From positions 3,069,501 to 3,133,500 of the forward strand of contig NZ_CP081966.1 in assembly GCF_019823065.1 (NCBI RefSeq): a stretch of 64,000 bases of DNA, in the 5' to 3' direction. Positions 39,494 through 48,507 of the stretch are shown here, piece by piece (within the stretch, counting starts at the first letter, position 1; the number at the start of each line of letters is the position of its first letter). The translations under genes were made by a program, and so were the position numbers. The notes under the pieces are model-generated. The model did not search any database. It was not told where the DNA came from and saw only the letters and a list, made by a program, of their open reading frames with translations. Source of the stretch: Pseudomonas mosselii (lineage in GTDB: Bacteria; Pseudomonadota; Gammaproteobacteria; Pseudomonadales; Pseudomonadaceae).

Positions 39494-40692
39494 AACAGTC
39501 CTGGAGCAACGGCAACCGTGTCGAACTGTTGATCAACGGCGAGCAGTACTACCCACGTGTGTTCGAGGCCATGGGCCAGGCACGCGAGGAGATCCTCCTG
39601 GAGACCTTCATCATCTATGACGACAAGGTCGGCCAACCTTTGCGCCAGGCCCTGATCGACGCCGCGCGGCGCGGGGTGCGGGTCGAGGTGGCGGTGGACG
39701 GCTATGGCACCGCGGACCTGCCCGACGACTTCATCGCCTCGATGACCGAGGCCGGGGTGCGTTTCCATGCGTTCGATCCGCAACCCCGGCTGGCCGGCAT
39801 GCGCACCAACCTGTTCCGCCGCCTGCACCGCAAGATCCTGGTGATCGATGGGCAGCGCGCGTTCATCGGCGGCATCAATTACAGCGCCGACCATCTCGGC
39901 GACTTCGGTCCGCAGGCCAAGCAGGACTACGCCGTGGAGGTCGCCGGCCCGGTGGTTGCCCAGGTACATGCATCCTCCTGCCGCCTGCTTGCACCGGTGC
40001 TGGACACCGCCAGCCAGGTCCGGCCGACCGGCATTGATGCGGGCCCGGCCAGCGCCGTGCTGGTGGAGCGCGACAACCGGCGGCATCGCAACGATATCGA
40101 GGTCTGTTACCTGCAGGTCTTCCGTGAAGCCAGGCAACGTATCGTCGTGGCCAATGCCTACTTCTTCCCGGGCTACCGTCTGCTGCGCGAGCTGCGCAAC
40201 GCCGCTCGGCGCGGGGTCGAGGTGACCCTGATCCTCCAGGGGCAGCCCGACATGCGCTGGGTGCGCGCGCTCTCGCGGCTGCTCTACAACTACCTGCTGC
40301 GCGATGGCGTGCACATCCACGAGTACTGCCAGCGCCCGCTGCACGGCAAGGTGGCATTGGTGGACGACGAGTGGTCCACCGTAGGCTCGAGCAATCTCGA
40401 CCCACTGAGCCTGTCGTTCAACCTGGAGGCCAACCTGCTGGTTCGCGACCGTGCGTTCAACGATGTGCTCTACCAACACTTGAGCGAGCTCACCCGCGAA
40501 CACTGCAAGACCGTGACGCTGGAGCGCATGGTGCGTGGCTACTGGTGGCGCGCACCCTTGATCTTCCTGGGCTTCCACATCACCCGCTATTTCCCGCGTA
40601 TCGCCGGCTGGTTCCCGGCGCACCGGCAACGCCTGCAGTCGTTGCAAGCCGACAGCGAGGCCCCGGCCGGCTACCACGGGGGTAAGACCTGA
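39490..40692 (+). CDS. clsB: Cardiolipin synthase ClsB
   Basis: 400 residues. Two phospholipase-D HKD motifs: HRKILVIDGQRAFIGGINYS and HGKVALVDDEWSTVGSSNLDPLS. It joins phosphatidylglycerol units into cardiolipin in the inner membrane. Overlaps its neighbours on both sides, as in ybhP-clsB-ybhN. Confidence 0.93.
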   Translation: MKQSWSNGNRVELLINGEQYYPRVFEAMGQAREEILLETFIIYDDKVGQPLRQALIDAARRGVRVEVAVDGYGTADLPDDFIASMTEAGVRFHAFDPQPRLAGMRTNLFRRLHRKILVIDGQRAFIGGINYSADHLGDFGPQAKQDYAVEVAGPVVAQVHASSCRLLAPVLDTASQVRPTGIDAGPASAVLVERDNRRHRNDIEVCYLQVFREARQRIVVANAYFFPGYRLLRELRNAARRGVEVTLILQGQPDMRWVRALSRLLYNYLLRDGVHIHEYCQRPLHGKVALVDDEWSTVGSSNLDPLSLSFNLEANLLVRDRAFNDVLYQHLSELTREHCKTVTLERMVRGYWWRAPLIFLGFHITRYFPRIAGWFPAHRQRLQSLQADSEAPAGYHGGKT

Positions 40693-41651
40693 TGGCCACG
40701 CCACGCTGGAAGACCTGGGGCAAACGCCTGCTGACCGTGCTGTTCCTGGTGCTGGTCCCGGTGCTGCTGTTCACCCTGGCGCGTAACCTGGACTGGAACG
40801 AAGTCCGCCAGTCGCTGCTGGCCTACCGACCCTCGACCCTGGCCCTGGGGTTGCTGCTGGCCCTGTGCAGCTACCTGGTGTTCGCCAGCTACGACCTGCT
40901 CGCCCGGGCCTACACCGGCCATCGCCTGCCGGCCCGCCAGGTGCTGCCGGTGGCGTTCGTGTGTTATGCGTTCAACCTCAACTTCACCACCTGGGTCGGT
41001 GGCGTGGCCCTGCGTTATCGCCTGTACGGCAGGCTGGGGCTCGACACGCCAACCATCACCCGCATCCTCACCCTGGGTCTGTTGACCAACTGGATGGGCT
41101 ACCTGTTGTTGGCCGGCACCGTGTTCGCCCTTGGCATGGTCAAGCTGCCGGAAAACTGGGCGGTGGGGGCTGGGGGTCTGCGCCTGATCGGCGTACTGAT
41201 GATGGCGGTCGCGTTGACTTACCTGTTCGCCTGCGCCTTCGCCAAGCGGCGAACGTGGGACCTGCGCGGGCACGAAGTCACCCTGCCGGGCCTGCGCCTG
41301 GCGCTGTGCCAGGTGGCCCTGGGCGCGAGCAACTGGGCACTGATGGCAGCACTGATCCACCTGCTGCTGCCACCAGACCTGTTCTATCCGTCGGTATTGG
41401 GCGTGCTGCTGATCAGCTGCGTGGCGGGCGTGGTCGCCCATATTCCCGCAGGGCTCGGCGTGCTGGAGGCCGTGTTCCTCGCCCTGCTCCATGGCCAGCT
41501 CGGTCAGGGCGAGCTGGTCGCCGCGCTGCTGGGTTATCGAACGTTGTACTACCTGATTCCGCTGTTGTTGGCGGTGTTCACCTACCTGATCCTCGAGAAG
41601 CGCGCCAAGGCCTTGCGCCAACAGACCGGGCCGGCCCTCGACAAGCGCTGA
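40692..41651 (+). CDS. ybhN: YbhN-type integral membrane protein (UPF0104)
   Basis: 319 residues with about eight membrane segments. Contains NLNFTTWVGGVALRYRLYGRLGL and AHIPAGLGVLEAVFLALL, typical of the lysylphosphatidylglycerol synthase transmembrane family that includes YbhN. No aminoacyl-transferase domain. A lipid-handling role with ClsB is inferred. Confidence 0.88.
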   Translation: MATPRWKTWGKRLLTVLFLVLVPVLLFTLARNLDWNEVRQSLLAYRPSTLALGLLLALCSYLVFASYDLLARAYTGHRLPARQVLPVAFVCYAFNLNFTTWVGGVALRYRLYGRLGLDTPTITRILTLGLLTNWMGYLLLAGTVFALGMVKLPENWAVGAGGLRLIGVLMMAVALTYLFACAFAKRRTWDLRGHEVTLPGLRLALCQVALGASNWALMAALIHLLLPPDLFYPSVLGVLLISCVAGVVAHIPAGLGVLEAVFLALLHGQLGQGELVAALLGYRTLYYLIPLLLAVFTYLILEKRAKALRQQTGPALDKR

Positions 41652-41678
41652 TGGGCCATCGGGCCCGGGAGGTACATC

Positions 41679-42107
41679 ATGCGGTTCATTCTGTACATGG
41701 CACTGCTGGGCACCTTGGCCAGCGGGCAGGTGCTGGCCGAAGGCTGTGATGTGGTCACCCGCTCCTCCAGCGAGGCGGTCAAGCCGGTACAGCAGCACAC
41801 GTGCTACAGCTACGGCAACATGCCGGCCGAAGCGATCGCCTGGTCGTGCAGCAACGAAAGCAAGGAAATGCTCAACAGCCAGAAGCGCCGGGTCGAGCGT
41901 TGCGCCGACGGCAGCGTCGGCAGCTGCATCGCGCCGCTGACCCAGGAGACCCTGGCCAACCCCGATGCCGCCGGACGTGGTGGGCCCTCTACCCGCCCAG
42001 CCGTGCCCAAGGATGCGCGGATCATCACCTATTACTACGACACCCCGAGCCTGGGCCAGGCGCGCAGCGATTGCGAGCGCAACAACGGGGTCTGGCAGAC
42101 TCACTGA
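41679..42107 (+). CDS. Secreted or periplasmic hypothetical protein
   Basis: 142 residues. Signal peptide FILYMALLGTLASGQVLA cleaved after VLA. The mature protein has six Cys (EGCDVV, HTCYSY, WSCSN, ERCADG, SCIAP, SDCERN), consistent with three disulfides. GGGAGGT precedes the ATG. Family not recognised. Confidence 0.7.
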   Translation: MRFILYMALLGTLASGQVLAEGCDVVTRSSSEAVKPVQQHTCYSYGNMPAEAIAWSCSNESKEMLNSQKRRVERCADGSVGSCIAPLTQETLANPDAAGRGGPSTRPAVPKDARIITYYYDTPSLGQARSDCERNNGVWQTH

Positions 42108-42124
42108 CGCAGAGGAGAACGACC

Positions 42125-42502
42125 ATGCCACGTGGAGACAAAGACAAGTACACCGACAAGCAGAAACGCAAGGCCGAGCACATCGAGCAGAGCTACGAGG
42201 ACAAGGGCGTGTCCAAGGACGAAGCCGAAGCCCGCGCCTGGGCCACGGTCAACAAGCACTCAGGAGGCGGCGAGCGCAAAGGCGGTTCCGGGCAGAAGAA
42301 AAGCCCGGCGGCCAAGGCCCAGGCGCGGGCTTCATCGGCCCGGCGCGCGGTGGCGACCAAGCATGGCGTGCCTCGCCCCGGACAGCGGCTGGAGGACATG
42401 ACCAAGGCTGAACTGATGGACCGTGCGCGCAAGCGGCACATTGCCGGGCGCTCGAGCATGCGCAAGGGAGAATTGATCGAGGCCTTACGCAAGGTGGCTT
42501 GA
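42125..42502 (+). CDS. Basic protein with Rho-N/SAP-like C-terminus
   Basis: 125 residues, strongly basic. N-terminal RKAEHIEQSYEDKGVSKDEAEARAWATVNK resembles proteins often labelled plasmid stabilisation protein. The C-terminal MTKAELMDRARKRHIAGRSSMRKGELIEALRK resembles a Rho-N or SAP helix-extension-helix fold that binds nucleic acid. GAGGAG before the ATG. The toxin-antitoxin label is not supported: there is no partner. Confidence 0.7.
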   Translation: MPRGDKDKYTDKQKRKAEHIEQSYEDKGVSKDEAEARAWATVNKHSGGGERKGGSGQKKSPAAKAQARASSARRAVATKHGVPRPGQRLEDMTKAELMDRARKRHIAGRSSMRKGELIEALRKVA

Positions 42503-42539
42503 GACGCGCCGGCGTCCCCCCGAGGCAAGCTCGGCGCTG

Positions 42540-42587
<48 letters not shown>

Positions 42588-42652
42588 TCAAGAGTCTAGC
42601 GCCATAGCCCGCTAGCGACAGCTGCGTCAGCCCAGGCGCCGCCCGTAACTTC

Positions 42653-43237
42653 GCGACTTCAGGAGGCCGAACGCAGGCCTTGCGAAGGGAGGTGACGGGC
42701 ATGGATGCCCGTCAAGCGCTGGGGCCCAGGATGGGCCCTGCAGCGCGGTCCTCCCGGGAGCAAGGCCGGAGTGAGGGGACCCGGAGCGAAGCGTAGGGCC
42801 GGATGAATGGAGCGAGGATTTTTTGGTTCCTTTTTGATCCTTCAAAAAGGAACTCGCCGTAAGGGCGAAAAGGTGACTTTGCGTCGACATCGCAAATGAA
42901 TGCACTTACAACTATTAAAACCGACTCCGACCGCATTTGACTTTGACTTTGACTTTGAGAGAGTTTGTTTTGAAAGTTATATGCGCATTCATTTGCGATG
43001 GTGACGCAAAGTCACCTTTCCGCCCTTACGGCGGGTAACTTTTTGAAGGATCAAAAAGTCACCAAAAAATCCTCGCTCCATTCATCCGGCCCCTACGCTT
43101 CGCTCCGGGGTCCCCTCGCTCCGTTCTTGCTCCCGGGAGGACCGCGCTGAACGCCCCATCCTGGGGCGCAGCGCTTGACGGGCATCCATGCCCGTCACCT
43201 CCCTCCGCAAGAACTCCGCTCGGCCTCCTGAAGTCGC
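42653..43237. repeat. Large imperfect inverted repeat, ~250-bp arms
   Basis: The left arm 42653-42903 and right arm 42985-43237 are reverse complements at roughly 85-90% identity by eye. Both include GCGACTTCAGGAGGCCGA, GGAGGTGACGGGCATGGATG, the GGATTTTTTGG stretch and GGTGACTTTGCGTC. The 81-base spacer holds a TTTGAC microsatellite (42936-42958). Inside each arm lies a smaller hairpin near TTGATCCTTCAAAAAG. No transposase or open frame is evident. Confidence 0.9.
42936..42958. repeat. Hexamer microsatellite TTTGAC in the spacer
   Basis: Three full copies of TTTGAC followed by TTTGA, in the loop between the two arms of the large inverted repeat. Confidence 0.9.
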
Positions 43238-43272
43238 AATTGGCGGCGTCTGAACTATTGTGCACTTAGAAG

Positions 43273-43311
43273 CAAGATCAAGATCAAGATCAAGATCAAG
43301 ATCAAGATCAA
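43273..43311. repeat. Hexamer microsatellite CAAGAT
   Basis: Six full copies of CAAGAT plus CAA, 35 bases right of the right arm of the inverted repeat. Confidence 0.95.
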
Positions 43312-43401
43312 AAGAGCTGCTATTGAATGGTGCGCATGTTGATATAATAACTCCCCTTCACCGGAGATTCTAACGAAACAGCCGTCGAGAATGAAAGAAC
43401 T

Positions 43402-43632
43402 TTATGGCGATATAGGATCACTCGCCGGGAATGTTTCATCCAAAGCGTTATCGACATTGCTCTCCTTCGGCTGGGTTATCTCTCCACATTTGCAGTCCGC
43501 CATACGACAAGCCTCCCCATTGCTATGCCCCGTCGCGCAGGCTTCGCAGCAATAGGCCTTGCCATCCTGGACCAGGGCATTGGCATCTACGGTGCAGGAA
43601 CAGTGGTTGCAGGAACAGCGTTGCTCATTCAT
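43402..43632 (-). CDS. Bacterial metallothionein
   Basis: 76 residues with ten Cys. MNEQRCSCNHCSCTV, KAYCCEACATGHSNGEAC and ADCKCGE follow the Pseudomonas BmtA/SmtA pattern of a zinc/cadmium cluster with added His ligands. A disordered tail (~25 residues) ends in ETFPASDP, a motif common in small stress proteins. GGAGAG lies 7 bases upstream. Its start overlaps the stop of the gene before it by one base (TGATG). It binds and stores zinc or detoxifies cadmium. Confidence 0.92.
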   Translation of the reverse strand: MNEQRCSCNHCSCTVDANALVQDGKAYCCEACATGHSNGEACRMADCKCGEITQPKESNVDNALDETFPASDPISP

Positions 43633-44093
43633 CACGGCTCTCTCCTGTCGTCATCAGGCACCACCTCATCGGTCCACGGCTCACCGTCCAATGGCGCCGA
43701 GCGGGCGAGTTCGGCCTCGTCCAGGCCGATGCCGCCACCGATCTCGTGGGCGTCCACCTGGCGCAGGTCCTGGTCGGCAGGCCCGCCGCCTGTGCCAGGC
43801 TCATGCGGGTCGCGAGCGCCGGTTTCATCAAACAGCGTGTCTGGGCTCAAATCGTCGAGGGTGACATTGTCCTCGTGCAGGCTATCGCTCAGGGCCTCGC
43901 CGCCGGTCATGCCGCTTTCGGCGACACGTCGGGGCGGGTAATCCTCGGCGATTTCGCGCGCCGGACGCTCGTCGCCGACACGCCCCTGGCGTTCATCGCG
44001 GCGCTCGCTGAAATCCAGTTCGTGGACACTGCCCATGCGGTCCTCGGTGTCGTCGATATCAACCTGCGGTCTTGGGTCATCGGGTCTAGGCAT
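43632..44093 (-). CDS. Acidic hydrophilic protein cotranscribed with metallothionein
   Basis: 153 residues, very acidic (MPRPDDPRPQVDIDDTEDRM), no hydrophobic segment, likely disordered. Relatives are sometimes labelled HPr-related, which the sequence does not support. The one-base overlap with the metallothionein shows a shared message. Confidence 0.7.
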   Translation of the reverse strand: MPRPDDPRPQVDIDDTEDRMGSVHELDFSERRDERQGRVGDERPAREIAEDYPPRRVAESGMTGGEALSDSLHEDNVTLDDLSPDTLFDETGARDPHEPGTGGGPADQDLRQVDAHEIGGGIGLDEAELARSAPLDGEPWTDEVVPDDDRREP

Positions 44094-44249
44094 GAACGTT
44101 CTCCATCAGTGGGCTTCACACGGTCGACTGCCCCCACGAAGCAATAATTCAGAGTTTCTTCACAAAGCACCGCCCCACGCTTTTTTTGAACTCCACGCCG
44201 CGCCGCCACCTCCCAATCTTGAGACCCGCGAACCCTCCCGGAGCCCGCC

Positions 44250-46718
44250 ATGGCCAAGCCCCTGCAGGAATACCAGCGCAAGCGCGACTTCAACGCCACG
44301 CCCGAGCCGGCTGGCAAGCGCGCCAAGCCACACTCGGCCCACGCGCTGCAGTACTGCATCCAGAAACACGATGCCAGCCACCTGCACTACGACTTCCGCC
44401 TGGAACTCGACGGCACCCTCAAGAGCTGGGCGATCCCCAAGGGCCCCTCGCTCGACCCCAAGGTTCGGCGCCTAGCAGTGCACGTGGAGGATCACCCGCT
44501 GGACTATGCCAACTTCGAAGGGCACATCCCCGAAGGCCATTACGGCGCCGGTGATGTGATCGTCTGGGACCGGGGTGTCTGGGAGCCCGAGGGCGATCCG
44601 CATGAAGCCTATGCCAAGGGCAAGCTGCGCTTTCGCCTGCAGGGCGAAAAACTATCTGGAATCTGGAACCTGTTCCGCACCCACCTGGCCGGCAAGAAAG
44701 AGCAGTGGATGCTGGTCAAGTCCCATGACGGACAGGCGCGCAGCGAAACGGACTACCGCATCGTCGAAGCCCTGCCGGACAGCGTGCTGAGCGACCGCAC
44801 CCTGCCACCACGGCGCCCAGCCAAGGCAACCGCTTCCACGCGCAAGCGCAAGGCCGGTCGCAAGTCCCTGCCGGCGCTTCTTACGCCACAGCTGGCCACG
44901 TTGGTCGACTCCCCGCCCAGCGGCGACTGGCGTTACGAAGTCAAATTCGACGGCTACCGGATCCTGGCGCGCATCGACGGTGACGACATACGCCTGTTCA
45001 CCCGCAATGGCCACGACTGGAGTACTAAGATGCCCCGCCAGGTCGAGGCGCTCAAGGCGCTGGGGCTCGATGCCGCATGGCTGGACGGCGAGATGGTGGT
45101 GGTCGACGACAACGGCGTGGCCGACTTCCAGGCCTTGCAGAACGCCTTCGACACCGAGCACGACGAACACATCACCTACTACCTGTTCGACCTGCCCTGG
45201 CTGGGCGATGAGGACCTGCGCGAACTGCCGCTACAGGCACGTCGCAACACCCTGGCCAAGCTGCTGGATGACCACGCCTCGCCGCTGCTCAGGTACTCCG
45301 CCGATTTCAATGAGCCGATCGATTCGCTACTCGACAGCGCCTGCCAGCTGGAACTCGAGGGGCTGATCGGCAAACGTGCCGACAGCCCCTATGTCGGCCG
45401 GCGCAGCAGCGACTGGATCAAACTCAAGTGCAAGCAGCGCCAGGAATTCGTGATCGTCGGCTATACCGACCCAAAGGGTAGCCGCCACGGTTTCGGCGCC
45501 CTGCTGCTGGCCCTGCACGACCACGACAGCGGCCAGCTGCGCTACGCCGGCAAGGTCGGCACCGGCTTCAGCGCCGCCACCCTGGACAGCATCCTCGCTC
45601 GCCTGAAACCGCTGCAGACCGCCAAGTCGCCCTTGGCCAGCCCCCCCACCGGAGCAGAAGCCCGCGGCGTGCATTGGCTCAAGCCGCAACTGCTGGCGGA
45701 AGTCGCCTACGCCCAGATGACCCGCGAAGGCATCGTGCGCCATTCGGTGTTCCACGGTCTGCGCGACGACAAACCCGCCACCGCCATCGACCTGGAGCGA
45801 GCGATGCCCGCCAAGCGCGCAGCACAGACACGACCCGAGGGCCTGGTCAACCTGCGCCTGACCCACCCCGAGCGCGTGGTCGACGCGACCACCGGGGCCA
45901 CCAAGCGCCAGGTCGCTCAGTACTACGCCCAGGTCGCCGACCGGCTGCTGCCGCAGCTCAAGGATCGGCCTGTCGCCCTGGTCCGGGCACCGGATGGCCT
46001 GGGCGGCGAGCTGTTCTTCCAGAAGAACGCCGGCCATCTGCACATTCCCCACGTGCTCAGCTACAGCAAGGCCCAGGCTGGCCAGGCGGCCATGGTGCTC
46101 AACCGCGCCGACAGCCTGCTGGGCGCGGTGCAGATGAACACGCTCGAATTGCACACCTGGAATGCCACCACCAAGGACTTCGACAAGCCCGACCGCTTCG
46201 TCCTCGACCTCGACCCTGATCCCGCACTGCCCTGGAAAGCCATGCTCGAGGCCACCCAACTGACCCTCACCCTGCTCGATGAGCTGGGGCTGAAGGTGTT
46301 CCTCAAGACCAGCGGCGGCAAGGGCATGCACCTCGTCGTGCCGTTGACCCGGCGCGCCGGCTGGGACGAAGTGAAGGACTTCAGCCATGCCTTGGTCGAG
46401 CACATGGCCGGCCTGTTCCCTGATCGGCTCAGCGCCGTGTCCGGGCCAAAGAACCGGGTCGGGCGGATCTTCATCGACTACCTGCGCAATGGCAAGGGCG
46501 CCACCACCGTCGCCGCCTATTCGCTGCGCGCCCGCGAGGGCTTGCCGGTGTCGGTGCCGATCTGGCGTGAGGAACTGACCCAACTCAAAGGCACGAACCA
46601 ATGGAACATCGGCAACCTCCAGGCCCGGCTTGCCGAGGTGGACGATCCGTGGGCCGACATGGCCAAAACCCGCCAGTCGATCACCGTGCGCATGCGCAAG
46701 CAATTGGGGATCGCCTGA
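44250..46718 (+). CDS. ligD: ATP-dependent DNA ligase D (LigD)
   Basis: 822 residues, three domains: 3'-phosphoesterase (~30-170; HLHYDFRLELDG, IPEGHYGAGDVIVWD), ATP-dependent ligase (~210-510; nucleotidyl lysine K232 in YEVKFDGYR, DGEMVVVD, LEGLIGKR, DWIKLKC) and primase-polymerase (~540-815; FVLDLDPDP metal site, KTSGGKGMHLVVPL, FIDYLRNGKGATTVAAYSLR). It repairs double-strand breaks with Ku, mainly in stationary phase. Its stop overlaps the next start (TGATG), coupling it to the cassette that follows. Confidence 0.97.
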   Translation: MAKPLQEYQRKRDFNATPEPAGKRAKPHSAHALQYCIQKHDASHLHYDFRLELDGTLKSWAIPKGPSLDPKVRRLAVHVEDHPLDYANFEGHIPEGHYGAGDVIVWDRGVWEPEGDPHEAYAKGKLRFRLQGEKLSGIWNLFRTHLAGKKEQWMLVKSHDGQARSETDYRIVEALPDSVLSDRTLPPRRPAKATASTRKRKAGRKSLPALLTPQLATLVDSPPSGDWRYEVKFDGYRILARIDGDDIRLFTRNGHDWSTKMPRQVEALKALGLDAAWLDGEMVVVDDNGVADFQALQNAFDTEHDEHITYYLFDLPWLGDEDLRELPLQARRNTLAKLLDDHASPLLRYSADFNEPIDSLLDSACQLELEGLIGKRADSPYVGRRSSDWIKLKCKQRQEFVIVGYTDPKGSRHGFGALLLALHDHDSGQLRYAGKVGTGFSAATLDSILARLKPLQTAKSPLASPPTGAEARGVHWLKPQLLAEVAYAQMTREGIVRHSVFHGLRDDKPATAIDLERAMPAKRAAQTRPEGLVNLRLTHPERVVDATTGATKRQVAQYYAQVADRLLPQLKDRPVALVRAPDGLGGELFFQKNAGHLHIPHVLSYSKAQAGQAAMVLNRADSLLGAVQMNTLELHTWNATTKDFDKPDRFVLDLDPDPALPWKAMLEATQLTLTLLDELGLKVFLKTSGGKGMHLVVPLTRRAGWDEVKDFSHALVEHMAGLFPDRLSAVSGPKNRVGRIFIDYLRNGKGATTVAAYSLRAREGLPVSVPIWREELTQLKGTNQWNIGNLQARLAEVDDPWADMAKTRQSITVRMRKQLGIA

Positions 46719-47740
46719 TGGAACCGACCCCCTTCGATCAACTGCTACACCGGCTATCTACCCGGGCGCAGCCCCTCGAACTCGAACCCTTGCTGCCGGA
46801 ACTGCTGCAGGCTCTGCAGCGCGAACACCTTGACCTGCTCCCCTTGCCCGGTCAGGGGCGGACCCTGGAGCGCTGGCGGGCCCTGGCGCGGGTCGCTGCT
46901 TGCGATCTCAGCCTGGCCAAACTCTACGAGGGCCATACCGACGCCCTGGCGATCCTTGCCGAATGCGGCGCAGCCCATCATGCCGGCGAAGGGACCTGGG
47001 GCGTGTGGGCTGCGGAGCCGCCGGATGCCCGCGCCCTCATCGTCGAACGGAACGCCGAGCAGGTTCGCCTGCGAGGCCGCAAGGCCTGGTGTTCGGGAGC
47101 GTTGCAGATCGACCGTGCGCTGCTGACCGCCTGGCAAGACGACCAGCCTCAACTGGTGGCCATCGAGCTTGGCCACCCGAGCCAGCGTGTCCAGGCCGAC
47201 CACTGGCAGGCTGTTGGCATGGCCGCCACCGCCAGTGTCGCCATCGTGTTCGACGATTCGCCCGGGCTGGCCATCGGCGAACCCGGCCAGTACCTGTCCC
47301 GCCCAGGTTTCTGGCACGGGGGCGCGGGCATCGCCGCCTGCTGGTACGGCGCGGCCGCAGCCTTGGCGGACTACCTGCGCGAACACTGTCGCAAACCCCG
47401 GCCCGACCCACACGCCGACGCACACCTGGGCGCCGTCGATGCGGCCTTGTTCGGAGCCCGCGCCGCCCTGCGAGAATGCGCCGCCTGGATCGACCGCCAC
47501 CCAGGCGACGATGCCAGTTACGAGGTACGCCGCACCCGCGCCCAGGTCGAGCAGGCGGTCGAGCAGGTCATCCAGCATGTCGGCCGGGCATTGGGCGCAA
47601 CGCCGTACTGTCGCAACAGCCATTTCGCCCGGCTCAGCGCCGACCTGCCGGTATACCTGCGGCAAAGTCACGCTGAACGCGACCTGGCCGAGCTGGGACG
47701 GCAACTGACCGATAGGCCTGAAGGAGCATGGAAACTATGA
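46718..47740 (+). CDS. Acyl-CoA dehydrogenase-like flavoprotein
   Basis: 340 residues, a little short for the family (~380). Recognisable pieces: RVAACDLSLAKLYEGHTDALAIL, GTWGVWAAEPPDARALIVE, LRGRKAWCSGALQIDRALLTA (middle beta domain) and an alpha-helical C-terminal half with FWHGGAGIAACWYGAA and RNSHFARLSADLPVYLRQSHAERDL. The usual catalytic Glu cannot be placed with confidence, so it may oxidise something other than acyl-CoA. Starts inside the ligD stop and overlaps the PIG-L gene (ATGA). Confidence 0.8.
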   Translation: MEPTPFDQLLHRLSTRAQPLELEPLLPELLQALQREHLDLLPLPGQGRTLERWRALARVAACDLSLAKLYEGHTDALAILAECGAAHHAGEGTWGVWAAEPPDARALIVERNAEQVRLRGRKAWCSGALQIDRALLTAWQDDQPQLVAIELGHPSQRVQADHWQAVGMAATASVAIVFDDSPGLAIGEPGQYLSRPGFWHGGAGIAACWYGAAAALADYLREHCRKPRPDPHADAHLGAVDAALFGARAALRECAAWIDRHPGDDASYEVRRTRAQVEQAVEQVIQHVGRALGATPYCRNSHFARLSADLPVYLRQSHAERDLAELGRQLTDRPEGAWKL

Positions 47741-48507
47741 GCCAGAATCTGATCCAGGCCGCTCACGGCACGCCTTGGAGCGCCTGGCAACAGTCCGCGT
47801 ACCTGGCCCGTGCAACCTGGCTGACGCCCGACCGACTGTGCCCGCCCGGCAGACGCCTGGTGCTGCTGGCGCCGCATCCGGACGACGAGATCCTCATGGC
47901 CGGCGGTCTGTTGGCCAGCTTCCACGGCCGGGAACAGGACCTGGTACTGATTTCCGCCACCAACGGCGAGGCCAGCCATCCTCACTCCAACCAATGGACC
48001 GAGCACCGCCTGCGCCATCAGCGCCCTCTGGAGAGCCGCCATGCCCTGCAAAAGCTGGAGCTGGACCTCAACCGCGTCGAATGGCGACGGCTCAACCTCA
48101 AGGACGGCGCCCTGCCCCGCGATGAGGCGTTCCTGGTCGCGCACCTGGAGCAATTGCTGCAGCCCGACGACCTGCTGCTGACCACCTGGCGGGGTGATGG
48201 GCACTGCGATCATGAAGCGGCCGGCCGCGCCTGCGCCAGGGCGGCGCAATCGTGTCGCGCGCAACTGGCCGAGGTGCCGGTCTGGGCGTGGCACTGGGCC
48301 GCACCCGACGATCCTAGGCTGCCGTGGCCCCGGGCACATCGCCTGTCGCTCGACGAGGCGCGTCTGGCGCGCAAACGCGAAGCCCTGGCCGCCCATGCCA
48401 GCCAGTTGCAGCCCGATGGCGACCATCCGCCGGTACTGCCCGAACACCTGCAGGCCTGCCTGCTGCAACCCTTCGAACTGGTCTTCCTGTCAATGGAGTC
48501 GCCATGA
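47737..48507 (+). CDS. PIG-L family deacetylase
   Basis: 256 residues. The zinc-site motif APHPDDE (P48-D49-D50-E51 region) followed by ILMAGGLLASF, SATNGEASHP, and HCDHEAAGRAC with the third zinc-binding His. The family removes N-acetyl groups from GlcNAc-linked compounds (PIG-L, MshB, BshB, lipoglycopeptide enzymes). Cytoplasmic; no signal peptide. Overlaps both neighbours. Confidence 0.9.
   Translation: MSQNLIQAAHGTPWSAWQQSAYLARATWLTPDRLCPPGRRLVLLAPHPDDEILMAGGLLASFHGREQDLVLISATNGEASHPHSNQWTEHRLRHQRPLESRHALQKLELDLNRVEWRRLNLKDGALPRDEAFLVAHLEQLLQPDDLLLTTWRGDGHCDHEAAGRACARAAQSCRAQLAEVPVWAWHWAAPDDPRLPWPRAHRLSLDEARLARKREALAAHASQLQPDGDHPPVLPEHLQACLLQPFELVFLSMESP

Noticed and set aside
42125..42502. 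Plasmid stabilisation toxin or antitoxin
   Set aside because: No partner gene and the fold signals look like a Rho-N/SAP nucleic-acid-binding helix pair, so the common label is not supported.
42627..42936. Two minus-strand frames of 74-92 codons in the inverted repeat (and 43059-43265)
   Set aside because: They are readings of the repeat arms, of a kind often mis-annotated as hypothetical proteins in Pseudomonas; no ribosome sites.
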